From Acidaminobacter sp. JC074 (GTDB lineage Bacteria; Bacillota; Clostridia; Peptostreptococcales; Acidaminobacteraceae): DNA of 64,000 nucleotides. Made by a program: the position numbers and the translations under genes. The notes beneath the pieces were generated by a model that saw nothing but the letters and a program-made list of their open reading frames with translations, searched no databases and was not told the origin of the DNA. This document shows positions 25,236-33,721 of this stretch, piece after piece; positions within the stretch are counted from its first letter, which is position 1, and every line of letters begins with the position of its first letter. The stretch spans positions 124,001 to 188,000 of the forward strand of contig NZ_VANV01000012.1 of assembly GCF_022496765.1 (NCBI RefSeq). The letters run 5' to 3'.

Positions 25236-26046
25236 TAAGGCAGGTTTTTGCTTTGGTGTAAAACGTGCTGTAGATATGGCCATTAATTATACAGAAAGTC
25301 ATGATTCTTTAATCAGCCTAGGCCAGTTGATTCATAATGACCAGGTAACCAATAGACTTGAAAAGAATGGGTTGGTCAAGGTGGACAATCTTGAAGGCTT
25401 AAAAGACAAGACTGTTCTTATAAGGTCTCATGGTGTAGGCAAAGATATCTATGAGAAAAGTGAAGCTCAGAATCTAGAGATGCTTGATGCCACATGTCCT
25501 TTTGTGAAAAAAGTCCACCGCATCGTACATGACTATCATGACAAGGGTTATAAGATTATTATAGTCGGCAACAAGGACCATCCAGAAATCATAGGAATCA
25601 ATGGTTGGTGCAAGAATGAGGCTTTGATAGTTTCAGATGAAAATGAGCTGCCTGTGCTTGATAAAGGACCTTACTGCCTGGTTGCTCAAACGACCCTCAA
25701 ACTGTCTGTTTGGAATGGTCTTGTAGATAAGGTTAAATCTTTTGACGTAGAAGCAGAGTTCTTTAATACCATATGTTCTGCAACTGCAGAAAGACAAAGA
25801 GCTGCCATGGCGCTAGCCCCTAAGGTAGACTTGATGATTGTCATTGGTGGCTATCATTCATCCAATACAAGAAAGCTCTATGAAATTTGCTCAACGTTAT
25901 GTGAAGAAACCCTACATGTTGAAAAAAAATCAGATTTAGTGATGACTAATCTAGATAAGTATGTTATGATAGGTATAACTGCGGGTGCTTCGACACCTGA
26001 TTGGGTAATTGAAGAGATTGTCGATCATTTGAAGGCCATGCAGTAA
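25216..26046 (+). CDS. ispH: 4-hydroxy-3-methylbut-2-enyl diphosphate reductase
   Basis: Last enzyme of the MEP pathway, an iron-sulphur protein making IPP and DMAPP. 276 residues with the three cluster cysteines in GFCFGVKRAV, DATCPFVKKVH and FNTICSATAERQ, plus GGYHSSNTRKLYEIC. The ATG at 25216 sits 7 nt after GAAGGTG; the ATG 3 nt earlier is possible but closer than usual. Feeds ispA at 1.3 kb; located directly before rpsA as in many clostridia. Confidence 0.96.
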   Translation: MKIIIADKAGFCFGVKRAVDMAINYTESHDSLISLGQLIHNDQVTNRLEKNGLVKVDNLEGLKDKTVLIRSHGVGKDIYEKSEAQNLEMLDATCPFVKKVHRIVHDYHDKGYKIIIVGNKDHPEIIGINGWCKNEALIVSDENELPVLDKGPYCLVAQTTLKLSVWNGLVDKVKSFDVEAEFFNTICSATAERQRAAMALAPKVDLMIVIGGYHSSNTRKLYEICSTLCEETLHVEKKSDLVMTNLDKYVMIGITAGASTPDWVIEEIVDHLKAMQ

Positions 26047-26076
26047 AAAATTTTAATATGAGAGAGGTAATTGTTA

Positions 26077-27168
26077 ATGGAAAACAATAATTCAATGGCA
26101 GAATTGCTAGAACAATTTGAGAAAGACTTTGTAGTACCAAAGAAAGGTGAACTTGTTAAGGGTAAAGTTGTATCTGTAAGTGACAAGGAAATCGTTGTTA
26201 ATATCGGTTATAAAGCTGATGGTATCATTCCTAAGTCTGAAGTATCGAACAACGATGTAAACCTAAAAGAATTCGCGCAAGAGGGCCAAGAATTAGAAGT
26301 TTATATTCTTAAAAAAGATGATGGTGACGGTAACGTATTGTTATCATTAAAGAGAATTGCTCAGTTAAAAGACTGGACAGAATTAGAGAAGTTAGCTGAA
26401 GATGCTACTACTATTACAGTAACTATTAAAGAAGCTGTTAAGGGTGGTGTGATTGCATACTACAACGAGATCAGAGGTTTCATTCCAGCATCTCAAATCG
26501 CTTTACACTATGTAAATGATTTATCAGTATACGTAGGTCAAACTATCGAAGCTAAGATTCTTGAAGTAAACAAGAACAAGAGAAGAGCTGTATTCACTAG
26601 AAAGCAATTATTATCTGAAGAGTTATCAGAGAAGAAAGCTGAACTTTGGGGTAACATCTCTGAAGGTGCTGTTGTTAAAGGTGAAGTTAAGAGAATTACA
26701 AGCTTTGGTGCTTTCGTAGATATCGGTGGCTTAGACGGTTTAATCCACATTTCAGAAATGTCTTGGGGTAGAATCAAGTCTCCTAAAGAAGCTGTTAAGA
26801 TTGGTGATACTGTAGAAGTTAAGGTATTAACAATTGACAAAGAGACTGAAAAAGTATCTTTATCATTAAAGCAAGTTAAGAACGATCCATGGATTGAGTT
26901 CGATAACAACTACAAAGTAAACGATGTAGTATCTGCTAAAGTAGTAAACTTAACTGACTTCGGTGCATTCTTAGAGATTGAGCCAGGTTTAGAGGGTTTA
27001 GTACACATTTCTCAAATTTCTGCTGAAAGAATTGAGAAGCCGGCTGACGTATTAAAGATTGGTGATGCTTGTGACGCTAAGATCATTGAAGTGAACTTAG
27101 AAGAAAGAAAAATCAAATTATCAATCAGAGCTATCGACGAGCCTGAAACTGCAGAAGTTCAAGAATAG
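26077..27168 (+). CDS. rpsA: S1 RNA-binding domain protein (ribosomal protein S1 homologue)
   Basis: 363 residues with four S1 domains in tandem, seen from repeats such as GDTVEVKVL, ITSFGAFVDIGGLDGLIHISEM and LTDFGAFLEIEPGLEGLVHIS (each only partly quoted). Firmicute S1 homologues (YpfD type) have four instead of six repeats and are thought to bind mRNA or ribosomes loosely. AGAGAGG lies 9 nt before the ATG at 26077; a TTG two codons earlier is less likely. Codon use is strongly biased towards a few codons, as in highly expressed genes. Confidence 0.93.
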   Translation: MENNNSMAELLEQFEKDFVVPKKGELVKGKVVSVSDKEIVVNIGYKADGIIPKSEVSNNDVNLKEFAQEGQELEVYILKKDDGDGNVLLSLKRIAQLKDWTELEKLAEDATTITVTIKEAVKGGVIAYYNEIRGFIPASQIALHYVNDLSVYVGQTIEAKILEVNKNKRRAVFTRKQLLSEELSEKKAELWGNISEGAVVKGEVKRITSFGAFVDIGGLDGLIHISEMSWGRIKSPKEAVKIGDTVEVKVLTIDKETEKVSLSLKQVKNDPWIEFDNNYKVNDVVSAKVVNLTDFGAFLEIEPGLEGLVHISQISAERIEKPADVLKIGDACDAKIIEVNLEERKIKLSIRAIDEPETAEVQE

Positions 27169-27175
27169 AAAATTG

Positions 27176-27204
27176 AATAGGACCGTAATGGTCCTATTTT
27201 TTAT
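27176..27204 (+). terminator. Terminator of the cmk-rpsA operon
   Basis: AATAGGACC (27176-27184), loop GTAAT, GGTCCTATT (27190-27198), then T-run. Confidence 0.9.
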
Positions 27205-27260
27205 TTCAATGCATAAACTTAATGATTTAGGGTACCTAATATCTTATAGGAGGCTTATAC

Positions 27261-28034
27261 ATGACACCATATGAAAAATTTAAAAGCCAAGTTTATAAAA
27301 AAACTGGAATAGATTTGTCCTTATACAAAGAAAGACAAATGAAACGCCGTATCGAATCAATGATTAAAAGAAACGGTAAGAAGAATTTTGACGAATATTA
27401 TGATCTGATCAATACAGATTTAGATAAGTTTAATGAGTTTATCAATTACTTAACAATCAATGTATCTGAGTTTTTTAGAAATGCCAACCAGTGGGAGATT
27501 TTAAAGTCTACTGTTCTTCCTCAGTTGATGGAAGGCAGATCAACTTTAAAAGTATGGTCTGCTGCTTGTTCTACAGGTGAGGAGCCTTATACCATTGTTA
27601 TGGTATTAAGTAACTTCTTACCACTCAGTAAAATTAAAATTCAAGCTTATGACATTGATGATGAAGCTATCAACAAGGCAAAAGCAGGTGTTTATTCTGA
27701 AAAGAGTATTGCCAATGTTCCTGAAGAATTTAAGAAGAAATATTTCACCAAGGTTGGAAATTCATATAAAATTTCAGATGAGATAAAAAGATGTGTTGAG
27801 TTTAAGAAATTTAACTTGTTAAGCGACAAATATCCATCTGGCTATGATTTGATTGTTTGTAGAAATGTAATGATTTACTTTACTGAAGAAGCTAAAGATG
27901 AAATGTATCATAACTTCAATGGTGCACTTAGAGAAGGTGGGGTACTCTTTGTAGGTTCTACCGAGCAGATTATTCTTCCGGCTAAGTACAAGTTTAAATC
28001 TTCAAAGACATTCTTTTATGAAAAATATAAGTAA
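27261..28034 (+). CDS. cheR: Chemotaxis protein methyltransferase CheR
   Basis: Uses S-adenosylmethionine to methylate glutamates on chemoreceptors. 257 residues; N-terminal helical CheR domain (YKERQMKRRIESM), SAM-binding VWSAACSTGEEPYTI near residue 95 and DLIVCRNVMIYF. No VWA or TPR extension. AGGAGG lies 7 nt before the ATG. It is followed by a bidirectional terminator and, on the other strand, a probable flagellar-regulon gene. Confidence 0.95.
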   Translation: MTPYEKFKSQVYKKTGIDLSLYKERQMKRRIESMIKRNGKKNFDEYYDLINTDLDKFNEFINYLTINVSEFFRNANQWEILKSTVLPQLMEGRSTLKVWSAACSTGEEPYTIVMVLSNFLPLSKIKIQAYDIDDEAINKAKAGVYSEKSIANVPEEFKKKYFTKVGNSYKISDEIKRCVEFKKFNLLSDKYPSGYDLIVCRNVMIYFTEEAKDEMYHNFNGALREGGVLFVGSTEQIILPAKYKFKSSKTFFYEKYK

Positions 28035-28060
28035 AAAAGACACTATACAGTGTCTTTTTT
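28033..28060. terminator. Bidirectional terminator between cheR and yjfB-like gene
   Basis: AAAAAAGACACT (28033-28044), loop ATAC, AGTGTCTTTTTT (28049-28060); A-run on one side, T-run on the other, so it can serve both convergent genes. Confidence 0.88.
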
Positions 28061-28068
28061 TAACGATA

Positions 28069-28245
28069 TTATACTTTAATATCGATAGATGCGCCTTTTC
28101 CTGGTTCTACACTGGCTTGCATTAACTTTGCCAGCTGTTCGGTATTCTCAGTTGCTGTGTCCATTGCCATTTTAGCAACAGCCAATGAAACTTGAGATGC
28201 CAAATTCATTTGACTACTCACCATAGAAAAACCTGCAATATCCAT
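28069..28245 (-). CDS. YjfB-like putative motility protein
   Basis: 58-residue protein not covered by standard length cut-offs. It begins MDIAGFSMVSSQMN and ends GASIDIKV, the two ends conserved in the YjfB family of putative motility proteins, with a middle of Ala, Met and Gln-rich helix (VSLAVAKMAMDTA). AAAGGATGTG precedes the ATG. A near-perfect sigma-D promoter lies just upstream, which places the gene in the flagellar/motility regulon; cheR is the convergent neighbour. Molecular role of the family is unknown. Confidence 0.85.
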   Translation of the reverse strand: MDIAGFSMVSSQMNLASQVSLAVAKMAMDTATENTEQLAKLMQASVEPGKGASIDIKV

Positions 28246-28266
28246 AGCATCACATCCTTTAACATA

Positions 28267-28294
28267 TTATCGGCATAAATTAAAAAATCATTTA
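28267..28294 (-). promoter_or_regulatory. Sigma-D (flagellar) promoter of the yjfB-like gene
   Basis: Read on the minus strand: TAAA (28294-28291), 16-nt spacer, GCCGATAA (28274-28267). This matches the Firmicute sigma-D consensus TAAA-N14-16-GCCGATAA at every position. The expected start site is about 28260, directly before the ribosome binding site. Confidence 0.85.
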
Positions 28295-28318
28295 CTATTT
28301 TATTTCTAGGGTAAGGGC

Positions 28319-28495
28319 CTATTGGTAATTTTCAAGCAGTAACATTTTTTCTTTTAAAGTGCTTTCAACTTCTTCGATGGTGTATGATAGATGTCTGGTT
28401 ACATCTGAGTTGTTTTCATCGATTAAACGAAACTTGATTTCGCTTAATTTGTCTCTTAGAACTATAATTTCATTTAATAAAATATCTTTTGTCAT
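28319..28495 (-). CDS. Small helical hypothetical protein
   Basis: 58 residues, start ATG preceded by GAGGTGA, stop TAG. Predicted as two amphipathic helices (DILLNEIIVLRDKLSEIKFR and the segment from TIEEVESTL to LLLENYQ). The two-helix hairpin length recalls Spo0E-like phosphatases, but the S-x-x-L-D signature of that family is absent. It lies upstream of the yjfB-like gene on the same strand, with 73 bp between them. Function unknown; could be a small flagellar or export chaperone. Confidence 0.6.
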   Translation of the reverse strand: MTKDILLNEIIVLRDKLSEIKFRLIDENNSDVTRHLSYTIEEVESTLKEKMLLLENYQ

Positions 28496-28545
28496 AACAT
28501 CACCTCAAGATATTCATACCCGATAGAAAAAACACTAACCAATTT

Positions 28546-28585
28546 AATGAAAAAACTTTCATTCTGATTCAAGAACGTTTATAAT
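28546..28585 (+). promoter_or_regulatory. dsdA promoter with overlapping inverted repeat
   Basis: TTTCAT (28557-28562), 17-nt spacer, TATAAT (28580-28585). The -35 lies in the right arm of AATGAAA-AAAC-TTTCATT (28546-28563), a likely operator. Confidence 0.5.
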
Positions 28586-28609
28586 AATTAAAGAATTGGG
28601 AGGGGTTTC

Positions 28610-29890
28610 ATGAACAAAGAATTGATGATAGAAAAACACAGCATTTTAAAAGATATGATGGCCTATAAGCCACTTTTATGGCAAAATCCAAGATATGAAA
28701 AAACGGATCTAGCAACGGCAGAACTCGACTTTACAATTTCAGATATTATTGATGCAGAAGCGAGATTAAGAAGATTTCAACCTTTTTTAGAAAAGGCATT
28801 TGATTTACAAGGTATCATAGAGTCTCCTCTATTAGAATTAGAGGGATATCGACCTGTAAAGCTATTTATGAAAGCAGACCATGCACTGCCTATTTCAGGC
28901 TCAATTAAGGCTAGAGGTGGTATATATGAGATATTAAGATATGCTGAGCAGCTTCTATTTAAGAATAACCTACTGACCATTGAAGATGATTATTCGATAT
29001 TGAATACTCAGGCATTTCAAAAGTTTTTTTCTAGATATGAAATTGTGGTTTCGTCAACTGGAAATCTTGGACTCAGTATCGGCATTATCTCTGCATCTTT
29101 AGGTTTTAAAGTTAAAGTTCATATGTCACATGATGCCATGACTTGGAAAAAAGAAAAGCTTAGAAGCATTGGCGTAGAAGTGATTGAACACACATCAGAT
29201 TATTCTCAAGCAGTAATAGAAGGCAGAAGGGCCTCTGATTTAAAGAGTAATTCTTATTTTGTCGATGATGAAAATTCTATCAATCTTTTTATGGGTTATG
29301 CGGTTTCGGCATTACGATTAAGAGACCAACTGGATAAATTGAAAGTACTAGTTACAGATGACAGCCCTCTATTTGTTTACATACCATGTGGTGTTGGTGG
29401 CGGTCCTGGTGGCGTTTGTTATGGACTTAAAGAAGTCTTTGGTGATAGGGTCCACGTATATTTTGTAGAACCGACCCACTCGCCCTGTATGCTTCTTGGA
29501 ATGGCGACTGAAACACATGATGAATATTGTGTTCAAGATTTTGATATTGATAACATTACCATTGCAGATGGTCTTGCGGTAGGACGTGCATCTAAGTTTG
29601 TGGGTAAGACCATAGACAAAATGCTCGCTGGCATTTCAACAGTATCAGATGACACCTTATACAAATATCTTAAAGATATGGTTGATAGGTATCAAATCAA
29701 ACAAGAACCTTCTGCATTAGCAGGATTTCAAGGTTTAGATGATATTTTAAATGCTGATCCTGTACATGGTCATATGACCATTACAAAAGAACAGGTTCAA
29801 AATGGAACGCATATTGTATGGTCGACAGGCGGTAACATGGTACCTGAAGATATAATGACCAAGTATTACAGAAACGCTCAAGAAGTTTAA
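28610..29890 (+). CDS. dsdA: D-serine ammonia-lyase
   Basis: PLP enzyme that deaminates D-serine to pyruvate and ammonia. 426 residues matching the E. coli enzyme along its length, with the PLP lysine in LPISGSIKARGGIYE, the phosphate-binding GVGGGPGGV, STGNLGLSIGI and EPTHSPCMLLG. GGGAGGGG lies before the ATG. Monocistronic: its own promoter and a terminator follow. Pyruvate and serine/glycine pools connect it to the nearby glycine cleavage operon. Confidence 0.96.
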   Translation: MNKELMIEKHSILKDMMAYKPLLWQNPRYEKTDLATAELDFTISDIIDAEARLRRFQPFLEKAFDLQGIIESPLLELEGYRPVKLFMKADHALPISGSIKARGGIYEILRYAEQLLFKNNLLTIEDDYSILNTQAFQKFFSRYEIVVSSTGNLGLSIGIISASLGFKVKVHMSHDAMTWKKEKLRSIGVEVIEHTSDYSQAVIEGRRASDLKSNSYFVDDENSINLFMGYAVSALRLRDQLDKLKVLVTDDSPLFVYIPCGVGGGPGGVCYGLKEVFGDRVHVYFVEPTHSPCMLLGMATETHDEYCVQDFDIDNITIADGLAVGRASKFVGKTIDKMLAGISTVSDDTLYKYLKDMVDRYQIKQEPSALAGFQGLDDILNADPVHGHMTITKEQVQNGTHIVWSTGGNMVPEDIMTKYYRNAQEV

Positions 29891-29916
29891 GCGGCGTTTA
29901 TAGAAATAAGATATAA

Positions 29917-29947
29917 AATCAGTGGGAAGACCTACTGATTTTTTTGA
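29917..29947 (+). terminator. Terminator of dsdA
   Basis: AATCAGTGGG (29917-29926), loop AAGA, CCTACTGATT (29931-29940), then T-run. Confidence 0.8.
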
Positions 29948-30152
29948 TGAGCACTTTCTACTTTTATACCGCTATCAAATTTTTCGTTTATAGAATGTAC
30001 TAAATGCTAAAAATAAACAATCTTCTCAAGCATGAGATAAGACAAAATGATGCTCCTTTATTAGTAAGACAAGTTTTCTGAAAAAAAGTTTAAAAAAAGT
30101 TTTGTTTTTTTTAGAAAATGGGTATAGATTGTATAAGAAAGGTTGGTGGCTT

Positions 30153-30422
30153 ATGAATGTGACAATTGATGCAAGTGAATTTAACACTATTGAGGAATTG
30201 CATGAGCTTTTAAAAGAAAAACTGAGTTTTCCTGACGATTATGCAGATACTCTAGATGATTTGTGGGACAGCTTAATGAATCATTGTGCTTTACCACTGA
30301 ATCTTTACTGGACAGACTTTGAAGTAAGCAAAACTTTAATCGGAGACTCTTTGGAAGAGATAGTAGTCCTTCTTAACGAGGCTCATGATGAGATAGATGA
30401 CTTTGTCATAGAATTTCAATAA
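30153..30422 (+). CDS. Barstar-family protein
   Basis: 89 residues with the barstar fold pattern: IDASEFNTIEELHELLKEKL, FPDDYADTLDDLWDSL and the acidic C-terminal half (LEEIVVLLNEAHDEIDDF). Barstar is the inhibitor of the ribonuclease barnase; stand-alone barstar-like proteins are common in Firmicutes. No barnase-like partner is seen nearby. The ATG at 30153 (MNVTID) is preferred over an upstream ATG at 30102, which only adds a non-conserved tail. Target unknown. Confidence 0.82.
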   Translation: MNVTIDASEFNTIEELHELLKEKLSFPDDYADTLDDLWDSLMNHCALPLNLYWTDFEVSKTLIGDSLEEIVVLLNEAHDEIDDFVIEFQ

Positions 30423-30435
30423 ACTCGGTAAATAC

Positions 30436-30465
30436 TCCAGAAGATTTCTGGAGATTTCTTTTTGT
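30436..30465 (+). terminator. Terminator after the barstar-like gene
   Basis: CTCCAGAA (30436-30443), loop GAT, TTCTGGAG (30447-30454), then T-rich tail. Confidence 0.8.
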
Positions 30466-30497
30466 TTGAACCAGAATAATTATATTTATTTTATAAC

Positions 30498-30526
30498 TTA
30501 TTTTGTAACACTAAATATGTTATGAT
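30498..30526 (+). promoter_or_regulatory. Candidate pepF promoter
   Basis: TTATTT (30498-30503), 17-nt spacer, TATGAT (30521-30526), 46 nt before the ATG. Confidence 0.4.
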
Positions 30527-30572
30527 AACAAGTGAGAGATTTAAGATCATATAGAATGAAAGAGAGGCATTT

Positions 30573-32348
30573 ATGTTAAAAAAGAGAGAAGACATTGATC
30601 AGAAGTATAAATGGAATCTAGATTCATTGTATCCTTCTGACCAAGCCTGGGAAGATGATTATAAACTTGCTGAAGCTATGTTTGAAGAATTAAAGAAAAT
30701 GGAAGGCAGCATTCTTTCATCTTCAGAGAATTTTAAGAAGAACCTAGAGCTTAGTTTAGACTCTAGTAGAAAGGTTTCAAGAATAGCAACTTATGCAAAA
30801 ATGAAGCAAGATGAAAATACAAAGGACAGCCATTATCAAGAACTAAATGGACGTGCTTCAAATCTTGGCGTAAAGTTTAGTGAAGCAACTTCTTATATTG
30901 TTCCTGAAATGATGATGGGTGATGAAGAGACTATTAGAAATTATTTAAAAGAGGATGGTTTAAAACTTTATACACAACATGTAAATGATATTTTAAGAGC
31001 GAGACCTCATACATTAACGCCGGGAGAAGAAGCGATTATGGCAGGTGCTAGTGAGTTATTTACTGCGCCGAGTACTGCTTTTGGCATGTTAAACGGTGCA
31101 GACCTTAAGTTTCCTAACGTAGGAAAAGATTCATTAACACATGGTTCTTTTATTCCTTTTATGATGAAAAAAGACAGAGCTGTTCGTGAAGAAGCTTTTA
31201 AGAAGTACTACAAGGTATTTGATGAACATAAAAATACATTTGCAAGTCTATTGTCATCAGAAGTAAAAAAGAATATTTTTAACGCTAAGGCTAGAAAACA
31301 TACATCTGCAAGAGCGTGTGCTTTGCATGATAACAATGTACCAGAATCAGTTTATGATAACTTAATTGAAGCAGTACACAAAAATCTACCTGCTATGCAC
31401 AGATACATTGATCTTAGAAAGAAAATGTTGCGTGTTGATAAGCTAAGACCATTTGACTTATATGTACCACTCATTGATGATGTGGATATGAAGTATGCTT
31501 ATGAAGACGGTAGAGATACGGTACTTAAGTCTTTAGAGATTTTAGGTGATGACTATCTTGGTCCTGTTAGAGATGCTTTTGAAGATTCTTGGATTGATGT
31601 TTACGAAAATGAAGGTAAAAGATCAGGTGCCTACTCATGGGGAACTTATGATTCAAAACCTTATATCCTCTTAAACTATCATGATGAATTAGGGGATGTC
31701 TTCACTTTAACCCATGAAATGGGTCATTCGATGCATTCTTACCTAACTAGAAAGAATCAGCCGTATGTATATGGTAACTACAGTATTTTTGTTGCTGAAG
31801 TTGCATCAACAACAAACGAGGCTTTACTAAATAAATACTTACTTGATAATGTTAAAGAAAAGAATGAACGTCTCTACTTATTAAACAATTATCTTGAAAA
31901 CTTTAGAGGGACAGTTTTCAGACAAACTATGTTTGCTGAATTTGAAAGAGATATTCATGCTTATGCTGCTGATGGCGGTGCATTAACAGCTGATCAGTTA
32001 TGTAAAATGTATAGAGACCTTAATGCTAAATACTATGGTGAAAGCTTAGATATTGATGCAGAACTTGATTTAGAATGGGCTAGAATTCCTCATTTCTATT
32101 ACAACTTCTATGTCTTCCAATATGCGACAGGTTTCTCTTCTGCAGTTGCTTTAGCTGACAAAATGGTTAATGAAGGCCAACAGGCTGTTTCTGATTATAA
32201 GTCTTTCTTAGGTGCAGGCTGCTCGGATTATCCTATTGAAGTATTAAAGGCTGCAGGTGTAGATATGACGACACCAGAACCGGTAGATAACGCCCTTAAC
32301 GTCTTTAATGCATTGGTAGAAGAAATGGAAAAATTGATTAACTTATAA
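30573..32348 (+). CDS. pepF: Oligoendopeptidase F
   Basis: Cytosolic zinc metallopeptidase of family M3B that cuts short peptides. 591 residues; the zinc site is LTHEMGHSMHSY near residue 383 with the third ligand Glu about 25 residues later in VAEVASTTNE. The N-terminal helical part (KYKWNLDSLYPSDQAWE) is typical. GAGAGG lies before the ATG. Stands alone with its own terminator. Confidence 0.96.
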   Translation: MLKKREDIDQKYKWNLDSLYPSDQAWEDDYKLAEAMFEELKKMEGSILSSSENFKKNLELSLDSSRKVSRIATYAKMKQDENTKDSHYQELNGRASNLGVKFSEATSYIVPEMMMGDEETIRNYLKEDGLKLYTQHVNDILRARPHTLTPGEEAIMAGASELFTAPSTAFGMLNGADLKFPNVGKDSLTHGSFIPFMMKKDRAVREEAFKKYYKVFDEHKNTFASLLSSEVKKNIFNAKARKHTSARACALHDNNVPESVYDNLIEAVHKNLPAMHRYIDLRKKMLRVDKLRPFDLYVPLIDDVDMKYAYEDGRDTVLKSLEILGDDYLGPVRDAFEDSWIDVYENEGKRSGAYSWGTYDSKPYILLNYHDELGDVFTLTHEMGHSMHSYLTRKNQPYVYGNYSIFVAEVASTTNEALLNKYLLDNVKEKNERLYLLNNYLENFRGTVFRQTMFAEFERDIHAYAADGGALTADQLCKMYRDLNAKYYGESLDIDAELDLEWARIPHFYYNFYVFQYATGFSSAVALADKMVNEGQQAVSDYKSFLGAGCSDYPIEVLKAAGVDMTTPEPVDNALNVFNALVEEMEKLINL

Positions 32349-32354
32349 TAATTA

Positions 32355-32377
32355 GGATGCTTTTGCATCCTTTTTTC
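32355..32377 (+). terminator. Terminator of pepF
   Basis: GGATGC (32355-32360), loop TTTT, GCATCC (32365-32370), then TTTTTTC. Confidence 0.85.
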
Positions 32378-32406
32378 TTCATTATTTTTACTCTTTGTAA
32401 TATAAT
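32378..32406 (+). promoter_or_regulatory. Candidate promoter of the GntR/MocR-like gene
   Basis: TTCATT (32378-32383), 17-nt spacer, TATAAT (32401-32406), 33 nt before the ATG. It begins at the tail of the pepF terminator. Confidence 0.45.
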
Positions 32407-32439
32407 TGTTTTAGATAAAAGAATAAAAGAGAGGTAGAC

Positions 32440-33711
32440 ATGAAATACCAAGATATTATCCTTTATTTAGAAAAAGAGATTAACGAGAAGAGACTGGTCT
32501 CAGGCAGTAAGCTGCCTTCGGTAAGGCTTCTTTCTCATGAACTCAATTGTTCCAAATCGACGGTTATGAAGGCTTATGATGAACTTGTTAAAAACAAGCT
32601 TGCCTATGTGATTGATAAAAATGGTTATTATCTCATGAATGAACCTGAAAACAGATTGATGTCCAATCGAGTTGATTTTACACTAGATAACTCTCGGAGG
32701 GCCTATCAGACCAATGATTTACAACGTTTGATGAACAAAGGGTTCAGTCATTATCGTTTGGATTATGATGAAGTAGAAGGTTATTATGCCTTTAGAGAAT
32801 CTATGAAAAGGTACTTCAAGAGTCGTAAGATATTTGCATCGGTTCATGACATTTTTACATTTCCAAGCCTTGTGCAAAGTCTTCTAAGTGTCTTGTCGAT
32901 TGCCTCTTTTGATAGGGTCTTGGTTGAAAATGCAACTGATCCAAGGTTGACAGACTTGTTTAAAAGACACAAGAACATATCAACTTATTCTTTTATAGAT
33001 TATGATGAAAATCTACTGGAGTTGAAACTGATACAAGACAAGGTAAAGTTAATTGTATTAACGCCGCATGTCCACTTGCCGACTGGTAAGTCCATGGATC
33101 TTGAAGAAAAGATGAAGTTGATAAATATATGTCAAAGACATGGTGTTTATATACTTGAAATCAACCAATGTGAGGATGGACTGTCCTACATTGAGTCTCA
33201 ATCCCTTTATGCACTTGACAAGCAAAATATCGTCTTTCACTTAAAAACATTTGATAAAATTTTCTCCAAGGAATTAAAGTCAAGTGTTCTAGTCACACCG
33301 CCTGATATGTCAAAAAAGATTCTTTATTATAAGGATGTTTATATAGGAAAAGAGGCTGTGTTTGAATCTTTGATTTTAAACGAAATGATTGAAGATGATG
33401 CTTATTTAGATGAATATAAGAAAGCGCTTGAACACTTCAGAGACGCTGTAACATCTTACTTTGAAGGTGATTCAGATCTTTATAAGATTTACAAGTCTGA
33501 GGCTTCTAATTTTATATTTGTCAGCGTACCTTTTCATTATAATTTAGAAACTGTGATACAAGAAATGAATCACAGGAATGTACATATAGAAAACATATCC
33601 AAGTACTTTGTAGATGATCATGATTTAAAGGGCTTTATTTTATCTCTATCTATGGTTTCTAATAAAGCCATTCATGAAAGTATGCAAATTGTCAGTGATA
33701 TGTTGATTTAG
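32440..33711 (+). CDS. GntR/MocR-like transcriptional regulator
   Basis: 423 residues. The N-terminal winged helix (about 1-70; SGSKLPSVRLLSHELNCSKSTVMKAYDELV) is GntR-like, and the rest follows the outline of a class I aminotransferase as in MocR/PdxR regulators (YDEVEGYYAFRESMKRY, then LTPHVHLPTGKSM). The PLP lysine may be in LKTFDKIFSK, but the usual GTFSK context is weak, so cofactor binding is uncertain. AGAGAGG precedes the ATG. It is followed after 10 nt by degV, perhaps cotranscribed. Target genes unknown. Confidence 0.82.
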   Translation: MKYQDIILYLEKEINEKRLVSGSKLPSVRLLSHELNCSKSTVMKAYDELVKNKLAYVIDKNGYYLMNEPENRLMSNRVDFTLDNSRRAYQTNDLQRLMNKGFSHYRLDYDEVEGYYAFRESMKRYFKSRKIFASVHDIFTFPSLVQSLLSVLSIASFDRVLVENATDPRLTDLFKRHKNISTYSFIDYDENLLELKLIQDKVKLIVLTPHVHLPTGKSMDLEEKMKLINICQRHGVYILEINQCEDGLSYIESQSLYALDKQNIVFHLKTFDKIFSKELKSSVLVTPPDMSKKILYYKDVYIGKEAVFESLILNEMIEDDAYLDEYKKALEHFRDAVTSYFEGDSDLYKIYKSEASNFIFVSVPFHYNLETVIQEMNHRNVHIENISKYFVDDHDLKGFILSLSMVSNKAIHESMQIVSDMLI

Positions 33712-33721
33712 GAGGAGTGTT

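Noticed and set aside
28319-28495. Spo0E-like phosphatase call for the small gene
   Set aside because: Length and helix pattern fit loosely, but the S-x-x-L-D signature is missing.
28519-28546. A second sigma-D promoter for the 28319-28495 gene
   Set aside because: A TAAA exists at 28546-28543 on the minus strand, but the sequence 16 nt further does not match GCCGATAA. CCCGATAG on the + strand lacks a -35.
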